DNA of 64,000 nucleotides from Carnobacterium viridans (GTDB taxonomy: Bacteria; Bacillota; Bacilli; Lactobacillales; Carnobacteriaceae). The stretch spans positions 930,001 through 994,000 of the forward strand of contig NZ_FNJW01000008.1 of NCBI RefSeq assembly GCF_900102725.1. The letters run 5' to 3'. Within the stretch, counting starts at the first letter, position 1. Every line of letters starts with the position of its first letter. Shown here in pieces: positions 27,837 through 36,671 of the stretch. The notes below the pieces were generated by a model. That model was not told the DNA's origin and ran no database searches. It was given only the letters and a program-made list of their open reading frames with translations. The position numbers were made by a program, and so were the translations under genes.

Positions 27837-27993
27837 GTCAAGTTCAATTAAACAGAGAGAATCCAAGTATGCCTATAGATGGCAACTCTATTACCAATTC
27901 AAAAAGTTGTTTAAATGAGTTATCTAAAAAAACCGTTGCAAAGAAACCTACCCTATTGGCAGAAAAAAGTTTCTTCTTCAATTACGATTTGTT

Positions 27994-28008
27994 TTAGATA
28001 GTGTACAT
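27994..28008 (-). CDS. Leader uORF of four codons (M-Y-T-I-stop)
   Basis: ATG TAC ACT ATC TAA on the minus strand, with GAAAGG about 10 nt upstream, starting roughly 25 nt after the predicted transcript start. Very short uORFs in front of a conditional terminator are known for ABC-F and other resistance genes, where a drug-stalled ribosome frees an antiterminator. That this ORF is translated is inference. Confidence 0.45.
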   Translation of the reverse strand: MYTI

Positions 28009-28038
28009 TTAAGCACAACCTTTCGATTTGTTAGGTAC

Positions 28039-28067
28039 ATTGTAGCAAATATTGTTTGCGGACGCAA
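28039..28067 (-). promoter_or_regulatory. Promoter of the ABC-F leader
   Basis: TTGCGT (-35, 28062-28067), 17-nt spacer, TACAAT (-10, 28039-28044) on the minus strand. The predicted start near 28031 gives a leader of about 250 nt before the ABC-F ATG. Confidence 0.65.
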
Positions 28068-28239
28068 TGAATAGAGTATTAGTCAAATTAGCAGTGTCTA
28101 AATAAATTTAACATCTGACATACTTAAATTATGTTAAACTCAATTTAAGTTGGAAGTCTAAGTTCTTATATAGGAATATAATTCGAATATACTATTAAAA
28201 GTTACAACTAATGACTTTTATAAAATTGGAGGAAGTACT

Positions 28240-28734
28240 TTGAAAAATAAATTTGAGGAATTTCTAAAAATAACTAATTTTTTAAATGAATCTGGAATAA
28301 CACCTCTACTTACGGGATCTTTAGGATTAGAGTGTTTGACCCAGAAAAATTGGGATGCGCGAGATGTAGATATACATGTTCCTGGTGATCCTAGAGGATG
28401 GGAAGCTCCAGATAATATCCGAATTTACAACTGGACTATTATTTGTAATATTATGAAAAAATTAGGCTATCAGCTGATTGATCTCCATGAACATGAATTT
28501 AGTAATGGACTATTTAGTGTTGAGTTTGGCGTACTAGATACTTTACCAAAATCAACAGGTATACCTCTTGATAAGTTAGAACTAAAGAACGAACATGAAG
28601 CTAAATTTTTCTTACCTTCAGAAGAACAGTACTTAAAAATATATACATCTTCTTTTCAAGATAGTTATAGAGCTGAAAAAAATAATTATAAAGATCTCAA
28701 TAAAATTCAATATTTAAAATCAATAGTATATTGA
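28240..28734 (+). CDS. Nucleotidyltransferase-fold protein of unknown role (164 aa)
   Basis: 164 residues, cytoplasmic. LLTGSLGLECLT followed by ARDVDIHVPGD gives the GS-x(n)-DxD pattern of the DNA polymerase beta-like nucleotidyltransferase superfamily (GS near 26-27, D near 43-45); a later acidic position could be E96 in VEFGVL. It starts with TTG after GGAGG. It is a lone gene, divergent from the ABC-F leader, in an AT-rich stretch. It could be an adenylyltransferase related to MNT/AbiEii-type enzymes or a sugar-phosphate enzyme; no partner toxin or antitoxin gene is next to it. Substrate unknown. Confidence 0.6.
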   Translation: MKNKFEEFLKITNFLNESGITPLLTGSLGLECLTQKNWDARDVDIHVPGDPRGWEAPDNIRIYNWTIICNIMKKLGYQLIDLHEHEFSNGLFSVEFGVLDTLPKSTGIPLDKLELKNEHEAKFFLPSEEQYLKIYTSSFQDSYRAEKNNYKDLNKIQYLKSIVY

Positions 28735-28839
28735 TAATTCGATCTGTTTTTATCTAAAGAGTTTAATAAAGTAACAGCTCACTTTAATTACTCTGTTATT
28801 TTAGAGTCTTATAATTTAGGATTTGGGCAGGAGTGTAAC

Positions 28840-28894
28840 AAAAAAAACGCCCTAGCGACTGCTACCAACAGTACTAGAGCTTAGATAGAACTAC
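28840..28894 (-). ncRNA. Probable orphan Fst/par-type antitoxin RNA (RNAII-like)
   Basis: On the minus strand an extended -10 (TGTTATAAT, 28901-28908) is followed by a predicted ~55-nt RNA ending in a hairpin GCTCTAG..CTG / CAG..CTAGGGC with loop TTGGTAG and then eight T residues. The size, the U-turn-like loop sequence UUGGUAG and the terminal stem resemble RNAII antitoxins of par/Fst type I toxin-antitoxin loci of lactic acid bacteria. I find no Fst-like toxin ORF (~30 aa hydrophobic) on the opposite strand to the left, so the toxin seems lost. Confidence 0.45.
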
Positions 28895-28975
28895 ATAAAA
28901 ATTATAACATGCTGAATATATTACTGGAAGTGGTCTCCAGTGAGAGTTTAGTGACAATTAAGGAGGAGTGTATTA

Positions 28976-29521
28976 ATGAATAAGATCAAATTATTAACAA
29001 CTATAGGTATATGTGGGTTTATCTTAGCTGCTTGCGGCACTGAAGAAACTAGCGTTAATGATTCGAATACTGCTGAAGTAGCAAAAAGTGAATCTATTGC
29101 TGTTGAAGAACCGGGTTTAGATGAATTGGATCAATCAACGACTGATGAACTTGCTAAAATTGGAAGTGAAGATGAAGAAATTGATTGGGAAAAAATTAAT
29201 CTTAATAAACGTCAATTTAAAGAGTACATAGAATCTTTAGACGAGCAAGAAGCAACTTCTGAAGAAACTCTTACTATTGTCTCTTCTTCAATGCCTGATG
29301 ACACTACTATAGAAATTATTATTAACAATCCTGATACATCTGAGATGAGAGAGTTAACTAACGGGTTCTTTACTATTATGATGGATAGTTTTAGTAGACA
29401 GTTATACTTAAGTTCGGATTATTCTGATGGATCTACTCAGCCAACTATCTTAATCAAAGATGATACAGGCAATATTATTTCGGAAGAAACTGATTTTATT
29501 GAAATGGAGGAAACTGAATAA
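28976..29521 (+). CDS. Putative lipoprotein (181 aa), first of a pair
   Basis: Signal peptide with lipobox LAAC (MNKIKLLTTIGICGFILAAC, Cys20), then an acidic Ser/Thr/Glu-rich spacer (to about residue 85) and a C-terminal domain with alternating strands (LTIVSSSMPDDTTIEIIINN; FTIMMDSFSRQLYLS). AAGGAGGAG precedes the ATG. It overlaps the next lipoprotein gene as TAATG, so the two are coupled and likely act together at the cell surface. No family recognised. Confidence 0.8.
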   Translation: MNKIKLLTTIGICGFILAACGTEETSVNDSNTAEVAKSESIAVEEPGLDELDQSTTDELAKIGSEDEEIDWEKINLNKRQFKEYIESLDEQEATSEETLTIVSSSMPDDTTIEIIINNPDTSEMRELTNGFFTIMMDSFSRQLYLSSDYSDGSTQPTILIKDDTGNIISEETDFIEMEETE

Positions 29522-30153
29522 TGAATAAATTTAAGTATATTACCTTACTAGGCTTTTCTAGTCTATTATTAGCAGCATGCGGTGAATCATCTGACGTTAC
29601 TGTAGAAAGCGTTAGTTCTAATTCTGCTACTTCTACTGCTGAAGAAGTATCTAGTGAAGCAGAGTCAAGTGAAGAAACTAGTGCACCTGGAAAAAGAAGT
29701 AATCCAGTTTCTATTGGAGAATCTGCAACTTGGGATGTTCTATATAGCGATGCTGACTATAATCCATTAGAAGGAACAGTTACTACTACTATTTCTAATA
29801 TAATTCGCGGAGAAGAAGCAATTAATCAGTTAATGGAAGCTAATGAATTCAACGAAGCTGCTCCTGAAGGATATGAATGGGTAATTTTTGATATGTCCTT
29901 AGTATTAGACGAAGGTAGTGAAGACGATCCTTTTAATACATCAACTATTTTAATTACACCCATTTCATCAGATGGTAGCGAAGTTTCTCAATCAACCTAT
30001 GCTACTTTTGAAGATGGAACTGCTTTTGGTTGGAAAGATTTATACAAAGGTGGAAATGACTCTGGAAAAGTTGGTTTGATCATTCCTGAAGGCGATGAAA
30101 CTCTTATAGAAATTTCAGATATGAATACTAGTGTTTTTTATAAATTAAAATAA
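29521..30153 (+). CDS. Putative lipoprotein (210 aa), DUF4352/DUF5067-like, second of a pair
   Basis: Lipobox LAAC (MNKFKYITLLGFSSLLLAAC, Cys20), a Ser/Glu-rich spacer to about residue 58, then a beta-rich domain beginning GKRSNPVSIGESATWDV with NIIRGEEAINQLMEANEFNEAAPEGYEWVIFDM. The NPVxIGE start and GYEWVxF stretch resemble telokin-like immunoglobulin domains (DUF4352/DUF5067 type) of exported Firmicute proteins. Ligand unknown. Closed by a strong terminator. Confidence 0.8.
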   Translation: MNKFKYITLLGFSSLLLAACGESSDVTVESVSSNSATSTAEEVSSEAESSEETSAPGKRSNPVSIGESATWDVLYSDADYNPLEGTVTTTISNIIRGEEAINQLMEANEFNEAAPEGYEWVIFDMSLVLDEGSEDDPFNTSTILITPISSDGSEVSQSTYATFEDGTAFGWKDLYKGGNDSGKVGLIIPEGDETLIEISDMNTSVFYKLK

Positions 30154-30159
30154 ACTAAT

Positions 30160-30208
30160 AAAAAAAGCTGTTAAACATTGATGAAAAATGTTTAACAGCT
30201 TTTTTTAT
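30160..30208. terminator. Bidirectional terminator between lipoprotein pair and guaA
   Basis: Stem AAAAAAGCTGTTAAACATT with complement AATGTTTAACAGCTTTTTTT, 6-nt loop, A/T tracts on both sides. Confidence 0.93.
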
Positions 30209-30212
30209 TTTA

Positions 30213-31763
30213 TTATTCCCACTCAATAGTTGCTGGTGGCTTGCTGGTAATGTCATACACGATGCGGTTAACATGTTTCACTTCATTTACAATACGAACA
30301 GAGATTTTTTGCAAAACATCCCAAGGGATGCGGGCAAAGTCACTTGTCATACCATCAATTGAAGTCACTGCACGAATTCCGATTGTATAGTCATACGTAC
30401 GTCCATCTCCCATTACTCCGACACTGCGGAATCCAGGAAGAACAGTGAAGTATTGCCAGATGTCACGGTCAAGACCGGCAGCAGCGATTTCTTCTCTTAA
30501 AATGTAGTCGCTATCGCGAACGATTTCTAGTTTTTCTTCTGTTATTTCACCAATTACACGAATTCCTAAACCAGGACCTGGGAATGGTTGACGCCATACT
30601 AGGCTTTCTGGCATGCCTAATTGGATTCCTAATTCGCGAACTTCATCTTTAAATAAAGTGTTTAATGGTTCAATCAATTTGAATTGCATGTCTTCAGGAA
30701 GTCCACCTACATTGTGATGTGATTTAATTGTTTGCGCAGTATCTGTTCCACTTTCAATCACGTCCGTGTAAAGCGTGCCTTGAGCTAGGAAATCAACACC
30801 TTCAAGTTTTGTTGCTTCATCATCAAAGACATAAACAAATTCATTACCGATGATTTTACGTTTAGTTTCTGGATCGCTCACACCAGCTAATTTAGCCATA
30901 AAACGTTCTTTCGCATCGACACGAATGATGTTCAAGCCGAATTTACCGACTAAACTTTCCATTACTTGTTCGCTTTCGCCTTTACGTAATAGACCGTGGT
31001 CAACAAAAATACACGTCAATTGGTCACCGATTGCTTTTTGTAACAAGACACCAACAACACTTGAGTCTACTCCGCCTGATAATCCAAGCAATACTTTTTT
31101 GTCGCCGACTGTTTCGCGAATGATGGCAATTTCAGAATCGATGAAATCAGCAATACTCCAGTTCCCTTCGCAGCCACACACATCAAAAGTAAAGTTTTTC
31201 AACATGTCATTTCCGTGTTCTGAATGGCGTACTTCAGGGTGAAATTGAACTGCATGGAAATTCTTTTGTGGGTTAAACATTGAAGCAATTGGACAATGAG
31301 GGCTAGTAGCTGAGATAACAAAACCTTCTGGAACTTGAGTCACCAAATCTCCATGGCTCATCCAAACTGTTTCATTTTCAGCTAATGAGTTAAACAAAGG
31401 AGCCTGTTGATCATTGATGTTGATGCTTGCTTTACCGTATTCTCTATTTTCGCTGCCTTCAACTCTTCCACCTAAAGCAGTGGTCATTAATTGCATGCCG
31501 TAACAAATTCCTAAAATAGGAATTCCCATATTGAAAATCTCAGGGTCGACAGAAAAAGAACCTTCATCATAAACACTCATTGGACCACCAGAAAAAATAA
31601 TCCCTTTAGCATTCATCCCTTTTAATTCTTCAGCAGTCACTTTATGAGACAATAATTCAGAATAAACTCCAAATTCACGAATACGACGTGTAATCAGTTG
31701 ATTGTATTGACTTCCAAAATCTAGTACTATCATTTTTTCAACATTTGTTAAATCTGTAACCAT
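30213..31763 (-). CDS. guaA: GMP synthase (glutamine-hydrolysing)
   Basis: 516-residue enzyme converting XMP, ATP and glutamine to GMP. An N-terminal class I amidotransferase domain has GICYGMQ (nucleophile Cys) and [12 protein letters not shown]; a central ATP-pyrophosphatase P-loop is [12 protein letters not shown]; the C-terminal dimerisation domain ends PPATIEWE. I chose the ATG at 31763 ([19 protein letters not shown]), which fits the family N-terminus; a GTG 15 nt upstream is possible but has a poor ribosome site. Single gene. Confidence 0.95.
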   Translation of the reverse strand: MVTDLTNVEKMIVLDFGSQYNQLITRRIREFGVYSELLSHKVTAEELKGMNAKGIIFSGGPMSVYDEGSFSVDPEIFNMGIPILGICYGMQLMTTALGGRVEGSENREYGKASININDQQAPLFNSLAENETVWMSHGDLVTQVPEGFVISATSPHCPIASMFNPQKNFHAVQFHPEVRHSEHGNDMLKNFTFDVCGCEGNWSIADFIDSEIAIIRETVGDKKVLLGLSGGVDSSVVGVLLQKAIGDQLTCIFVDHGLLRKGESEQVMESLVGKFGLNIIRVDAKERFMAKLAGVSDPETKRKIIGNEFVYVFDDEATKLEGVDFLAQGTLYTDVIESGTDTAQTIKSHHNVGGLPEDMQFKLIEPLNTLFKDEVRELGIQLGMPESLVWRQPFPGPGLGIRVIGEITEEKLEIVRDSDYILREEIAAAGLDRDIWQYFTVLPGFRSVGVMGDGRTYDYTIGIRAVTSIDGMTSDFARIPWDVLQKISVRIVNEVKHVNRIVYDITSKPPATIEWE

Positions 31764-31878
31764 TACCACGCAGTCCACCCCAAATTATTATTTTCAAAAC
31801 TATTTACATTGTATTTTTTCATTTTACCGACTATTTTCACATTGGTCAACCGCACAATAAATGTATCCCTTTTCTATT

Positions 31879-32802
31879 TTAATACTTTTTTAATAAAAGT
31901 TGATCGATGTAATGATGATCTGTTTTATGAATAATCAATTCTGCTCTATTTTTAGTAGGCGAAATGTATTCTTTCAAATTTTTTAAATTTACTGTCTTCC
32001 ATACTCCGCGAGCCATTTCAAATGCTTCTTCTCGATTGCCCTGAGCGTAAGAATAGTAATAGTTTCCTGGTTTTTTAAATGCCGTACCTAATAATAGACC
32101 AAAACGTTCTAAGTACCATTTCTCTATTAATTCTGCTTCAGCATCTACAAAAATGGAGAAGTCAAAAAAATCACTGATATAAATTTGTTGATTTGCCGGA
32201 AGTTGTAAGACATTGATTCCTTCAACAATGAGTATATCGGGCTGTTCTAAGACATGTTCTTCACCTTCCACGATATCATACGATTCATGAGAATAGACGG
32301 GAGAAACAACGGATGATTTGCCATTTTTTACTTCTCTTAAGAATGAAATCAATTGCTGCATATCGTAACTTTCAGGGAATCCTTTACGGTTCATGATTCC
32401 TTTTTCTGACAGTATCTTATTAGGATATAAGAATCCGTCAGTGGTAATCATTTCCACTGATTTGTCTTTGTATACTCTTGAAAGCATCATTTGGAGTAAA
32501 CGTGCTGTTGTGCTTTTCCCAACGGCTACACTTCCAGCAATTCCAATGATGTAGGGTTTTTGACGTGTCTCTCTCTTTAAAAAATTATTTTTTTTGGCTT
32601 GTAGCTGTTCATAATTTTTCAAATACACATCTAACACGTGAACGATTGGTATGTAAACTTCTTCCACGTCTTTAATCGAAATTTGGTCATTCAGTCCTTT
32701 TAATTCTTCTAATTCATTGGACGATAATGGAGCAATACTATCAATGTTTAATTTTTTCCATTCTTCACGCTCAATGATATGAAATGTAGCAGACTCTTTC
32801 AT
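31879..32802 (-). CDS. coaA: Type I pantothenate kinase
   Basis: 307-residue P-loop kinase for the first step of coenzyme A synthesis (pantothenate to 4'-phosphopantothenate). It shows the Walker A GSVAVGKST, TTDGFLYPN, the RKGFPESYD segment and YYSYAQGNREEAF, all typical of bacterial CoaA. Length is standard. It is on the minus strand beyond guaA with a ~115-nt gap; no shared operon signal was seen. Confidence 0.96.
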   Translation of the reverse strand: MKESATFHIIEREEWKKLNIDSIAPLSSNELEELKGLNDQISIKDVEEVYIPIVHVLDVYLKNYEQLQAKKNNFLKRETRQKPYIIGIAGSVAVGKSTTARLLQMMLSRVYKDKSVEMITTDGFLYPNKILSEKGIMNRKGFPESYDMQQLISFLREVKNGKSSVVSPVYSHESYDIVEGEEHVLEQPDILIVEGINVLQLPANQQIYISDFFDFSIFVDAEAELIEKWYLERFGLLLGTAFKKPGNYYYSYAQGNREEAFEMARGVWKTVNLKNLKEYISPTKNRAELIIHKTDHHYIDQLLLKKY

Positions 32803-32935
32803 ATAATTATAGATCCCCCGAGTTCCTAGACTTCCGGACTATTGTACCAAAATTATTGCTTGTTTTATAGTTTTTATTCTTCCTTATCTTTGGAAACCGT
32901 TTATCTTTAAAGAAACTTAACTAGCCATTTATCTT

Positions 32936-32955
32936 ATATATAGTGTACTATATAT
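32936..32955. promoter_or_regulatory. 20-bp palindrome upstream of the permease-mevalonate genes
   Basis: Arms ATATATAGT (32936-32944) and ACTATATAT (32947-32955) are perfect inverted repeats around GT. The site lies about 65 nt before the first gene of the rightward cluster and near a possible -10 (TATAGC/ATTATA). It looks like a dimeric-repressor operator (GntR-like spacing is one option); the regulator is unknown. Confidence 0.4.
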
Positions 32956-33019
32956 TCTGGTATAGCATTATAAGATTACAATCCATCCTATTAATAGGAT
33001 ACAGTTAAGGGAGATCGCA

Positions 33020-33265
33020 ATGAAAAAAGGGAAACAAGAAAAATTTGAAATTTGGGGAGACGTTGTTGAATTAAGAGACTTAATCATTTCCATCCTTTTA
33101 TCTAGTGGTTCTACTATGGGTGCTTATTTTTTGGCTCCAAGCGACGACAAAACCAAACAACTTTTTTTTGGTCTAGCAGGTGCAGTGATTGGATTTATCC
33201 TTTCAACTCTCTTCATTAAGCCAAAAAGAATCGTGACGATAGAAGACGAACAAGAGAACAGTTAA
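33020..33265 (+). CDS. Small membrane protein (81 aa) before the TctA-like permease
   Basis: 81 residues: charged N-terminus (~20), two membrane segments (LIISILLSSGSTMGAYFLA and LFFGLAGAVIGFILSTLFI), charged C-terminus. AAGGGAG precedes the ATG. It ends 27 nt before the permease gene and may be its small partner subunit, in the way TctB accompanies TctA, but it is half the size of TctB and shows no clear similarity. Confidence 0.7.
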   Translation: MKKGKQEKFEIWGDVVELRDLIISILLSSGSTMGAYFLAPSDDKTKQLFFGLAGAVIGFILSTLFIKPKRIVTIEDEQENS

Positions 33266-33292
33266 GAACGAGTATTGGAGAGAACAAAAATT

Positions 33293-34651
33293 ATGGAATT
33301 GTTAGTGTTGGTTCAAATGGTTATAGCTGCTCTTGCAGCAATTGTTTTGTATACTTTTATAGGTTTCATCCCTGGTACTGATGAAACATCTGTATTAATG
33401 CCGGTTACGTTAGCACTTATTTTATCTGGGGTACAACCCATTATTGTATTAACTTTTTTTATCGCAGCAATCGTGACATTAAATTTAACCAATTCAATGC
33501 CTACTGCTCTAGTCGGGCTCCCCGGTGGAGTTCTTTCTAGCCCTATGATTGAACATGCGTTATACTTAAAAAATCGAGGCATGTCCGAGATTACGATCAA
33601 GAAAATGGCTTCTGGAGCTTTGATTGGAACGCTGATATCTGTTCCAATTGCTTTAGTGCTAGCTGATTTATTAACACCTTTTGCAGAAATCATTCAACCT
33701 TATTCTTCACTTTTATTTGTTATTGGAGCTATTTTTCTTTCTTTAATAGGTAAAAACAAAATTTTATCGTTAGTGAGCATTCTTCCTTTAGCAATGCTGT
33801 TCCAAGGGTTGCGCTATTTATACTGGGGAATTGGTGTTGTGCCAAAAGACACTAATATTACAACATCCTTCTTCTTAGGTATCACAATAGGACCTTTGAT
33901 TATTTCTCTTCTTTCGCTGTTAAATAAAGTAAATCGTGAAAAGATGTTGACCGATGAATATAAAAAAATTACGTTACCTAAAAGTACTTCTGCTCATCAA
34001 ACAATAAATCCTTTCAAAGTATTATCTAAAAGCGAGTTAAAACCCGCTTCCCTATCTGCACTGTTTTCAAATTTCCTTTTTGTCTTAAGTCCAGTTGGGT
34101 TGATAATTCTGTTTGGTGAATTAGTTGCGAATAAAAAACAGAATCCTGTTGAAAAAGCTTCTACTGCAATTATTACGATGAGTGCTTTAGCACAATCAAC
34201 ATACCTTTCAGGTATTATCATTCCCTTGATAGCTTTAGGTATTCCTTTATCTCCAACTGCTATTGGGCCAGGAAGTCCCTTATTTAATGCTCCTCCCGTT
34301 TTTACCGTTGATCATAACTTGCATCATATTTTGAGTACAACCGAATTTACCATTGCTATCTTAATTGGTTCAATTCTTGCTGCACTTATCAGTTACATTG
34401 TGATCAATCGTTACGCTGGAAAAATTTCGCAATTCGTTTTATTAAAAATTCCGCATGAAGCTATTTTAGGTCTATTCATTTCCTTTATCCTGTTGTTAGC
34501 TTATATGGATGCTGGTTTAATTAACATCTTTGGTGTTCTTTTAATTGGAATTGCAAGTGGCACGTTAAATAAAATGGGCATGAATTACGGCATTCAATTT
34601 ATGACATTATATGCTGCTCCATGGCTAGTTGAAAAAATCGCTCAAATTTAA
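33293..34651 (+). CDS. TctA-like (tripartite tricarboxylate transporter family) permease
   Basis: About 452 residues and ~11 membrane segments. Family features: an N-terminal G-x-x-PG motif (FIGFIPGTDETSVLMP), ALVGLPGGVLSSPMIEHA and the second half's IPLIALGIPLSPTAIGPG, mirroring the TctA repeat motifs. No periplasmic-type TctC binding protein is encoded nearby. I start it at the ATG at 33293, 10 nt after GGAGAG, rather than a TTG at 33275. It is followed by mvk after 52 nt with no terminator, so it is likely cotranscribed with the mevalonate operon. Substrate unknown. Confidence 0.8.
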   Translation: MELLVLVQMVIAALAAIVLYTFIGFIPGTDETSVLMPVTLALILSGVQPIIVLTFFIAAIVTLNLTNSMPTALVGLPGGVLSSPMIEHALYLKNRGMSEITIKKMASGALIGTLISVPIALVLADLLTPFAEIIQPYSSLLFVIGAIFLSLIGKNKILSLVSILPLAMLFQGLRYLYWGIGVVPKDTNITTSFFLGITIGPLIISLLSLLNKVNREKMLTDEYKKITLPKSTSAHQTINPFKVLSKSELKPASLSALFSNFLFVLSPVGLIILFGELVANKKQNPVEKASTAIITMSALAQSTYLSGIIIPLIALGIPLSPTAIGPGSPLFNAPPVFTVDHNLHHILSTTEFTIAILIGSILAALISYIVINRYAGKISQFVLLKIPHEAILGLFISFILLLAYMDAGLINIFGVLLIGIASGTLNKMGMNYGIQFMTLYAAPWLVEKIAQI

Positions 34652-34703
34652 TCTTTCCTAATTCGAGTTCGAACACTATATTACGAAATAAAGGAGTTAC
34701 AAC

Positions 34704-35657
34704 ATGTTGAATCTGAATCAACCAGCACTAGGAAAAGCGAATGGAAAAATCATTCTAATGGGTGAACACTCTGTTGTTTATGGTGAACCCGCCATTGCTA
34801 TTCCTTTTCCTGCAACACACATCCATGCGACGATAACGCCTATTGAAGGGCCTGTCCAATTAGACTGTGTCTATTATCAAGGAGACTTAGCTTCAGCTCC
34901 TCAACATTTAGAAAATCTAATAGCTGTTGTCGAATCGACATTGAATGAATTAAAACAAGAATTTAATAATTTTAAATTGACCATCGAAAGTACCATTCCG
35001 GTTGAGAGAGGAATGGGGTCAAGTGCTGCAGTAGCCATCGCAACAGTTCGTGCGGTATTTAATTATTATTCAGTCCCTCTTACAGATGATAAACTTTTAA
35101 CATTAGCCAATATCTCAGAAACAATTGCTCATGGAAATCCGAGTGGCTTAGATGCTGCAATGACAAGCGGTAGACATCCACTTTATTATATAAAAGGAAA
35201 ACCTTTCGTTCCTTTTAAAGTATCTTTATCTGCCTATTTAATTGTGGCTGACACCGGTTTAAAGGGCCAAACCAGAGATGCTGTGGCTAGTATTGCGCAG
35301 TTAAATAAAGAAGATACAGAAACAACCATGGACGCTATCCATGGTTTAGGTGACTTGGCACGACAAGCAAAATTTGCAATTGAATCTGCTAATCCTGTAA
35401 CATTAGGGTTAGTTATGAATGAAGCTCACGAAACACTTTCATCTTTAGGTGTAAGCAACGAACGATTGAACCATTTAGTTAGTACTGCAAGAACTAATGG
35501 AGCACTAGGTGCAAAACTTACGGGTGGCGGTCGTGGAGGCTGTATGATTGCTTTAGCAGCCGATAAAGATACAGCTGCAAGCATTTCAAATGCTTTAGTA
35601 GATGCTGGTGCTGTAAATACATGGACACACCAATTAGGAGATGAATCAGTTGAGTAA
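34704..35657 (+). CDS. mvk: Mevalonate kinase
   Basis: 317-residue GHMP kinase that phosphorylates mevalonate at C5. It has GKIILMGEHSVVYGEPAIA, the GHMP ATP loop ERGMGSSAAVAIA, NPSGLDAAM (catalytic Asp region) and the C-terminal KLTGGGRGGCM. It is the first biosynthetic gene in mvk-mvaD-pmvk-fni, the order used by Enterococcus and relatives. AAAGGAG precedes the ATG. HMG-CoA synthase and reductase are not in this window. Confidence 0.95.
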   Translation: MLNLNQPALGKANGKIILMGEHSVVYGEPAIAIPFPATHIHATITPIEGPVQLDCVYYQGDLASAPQHLENLIAVVESTLNELKQEFNNFKLTIESTIPVERGMGSSAAVAIATVRAVFNYYSVPLTDDKLLTLANISETIAHGNPSGLDAAMTSGRHPLYYIKGKPFVPFKVSLSAYLIVADTGLKGQTRDAVASIAQLNKEDTETTMDAIHGLGDLARQAKFAIESANPVTLGLVMNEAHETLSSLGVSNERLNHLVSTARTNGALGAKLTGGGRGGCMIALAADKDTAASISNALVDAGAVNTWTHQLGDESVE

Positions 35658-36627
35658 TGCCAGAAAAGTACGTGCCTATACAAATATTGCCTTAATTAAA
35701 TACTGGGGAAAACGCGATGATGCTCTTATTTTACCTACGAGCAGTAGTCTTTCTCTTACTTTAGATGCTTTTTATACTGAAACTTCTGTGTCTTTTGATG
35801 AATCTATTGAAAAAGATACGTTTTACTTAAACGATACTCTTCAAGATGAAGCTGCTACTCAGAAAGTTAGCCGCTTTTTAAATTTGTTTAGAGAAACAGC
35901 CAACGTAAAAACTCCTGCAATCATTAAAAGCACCAATTACGTTCCTACAGCTGCTGGTCTGGCTTCTTCTGCTTCTGGAATGGCTGCTTTAGCTGGAGCT
36001 GCTAACTTAGCAACTGGCTTGAATCTGTCTCCTCAAGAACTTTCTATTTTTGCAAGACAAGGTTCTGGTTCAGCAACTCGTAGTATTTATGGTGGCTTCG
36101 TTGAGTGGCAAAAAGGAACCTCTTCAATGGATTCTTATGCTGTCAAAATTGACGATGCTGCTTGGGATATTGGTATGCTCGTTGTGGTTGTAAATAAAAA
36201 TCAAAAAGAACTCTCTAGTCGTGAAGGTATGAAACAAACCGTTGCAACATCTCCTTTTTATTCAGGATGGGTCGAAAGTACCGCAGTCGATCTTGTGAAT
36301 ATCAAGAAAGCTATCCGTGATCAAGACTTTGAACAAGTCGGCGAAATCACAGAAAGCAATGGCATGAAAATGCATGGAACTATGTTAGGAGCCAACCCGC
36401 CAATTTCTTATTGGGAACCGGATAGTGTTGTAGCTATGCAACTCGTAAGGCAATTACGTAAGCAAGGAATTCCTTGTTACTTCACAATGGATGCTGGCCC
36501 AAATGTTAAAATTCTTTGCCGTTTATCTGATAGCCAAAAAATAAAAACAGCTTTTTTAAATTATTTTAATGAAGAACAATTGATTATCTCTGGTCCTGGA
36601 AGTGACTTAAAAGAAGTTACACTCTAA
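35650..36627 (+). CDS. mvaD: Diphosphomevalonate decarboxylase
   Basis: About 325 residues, GHMP superfamily, ATP-dependent decarboxylation of mevalonate diphosphate to isopentenyl diphosphate. It has RAYTNIALIKYWGKRDD, AAGLASSASGMAALAGA, RQGSGSATRSIYGGFVEW and DAGPNVKI. The start is uncertain: the TTG at 35650 has AGGAG 9 nt upstream, while an in-frame ATG at 35641 touches that ribosome site. Either way it overlaps the end of mvk, so translation is coupled. Confidence 0.94.
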   Translation: MSNARKVRAYTNIALIKYWGKRDDALILPTSSSLSLTLDAFYTETSVSFDESIEKDTFYLNDTLQDEAATQKVSRFLNLFRETANVKTPAIIKSTNYVPTAAGLASSASGMAALAGAANLATGLNLSPQELSIFARQGSGSATRSIYGGFVEWQKGTSSMDSYAVKIDDAAWDIGMLVVVVNKNQKELSSREGMKQTVATSPFYSGWVESTAVDLVNIKKAIRDQDFEQVGEITESNGMKMHGTMLGANPPISYWEPDSVVAMQLVRQLRKQGIPCYFTMDAGPNVKILCRLSDSQKIKTAFLNYFNEEQLIISGPGSDLKEVTL

Positions 36628-36671
36628 CAAACTGAAAAAAACAGTGTTCATTACTTAGGAGGAATTACAGT

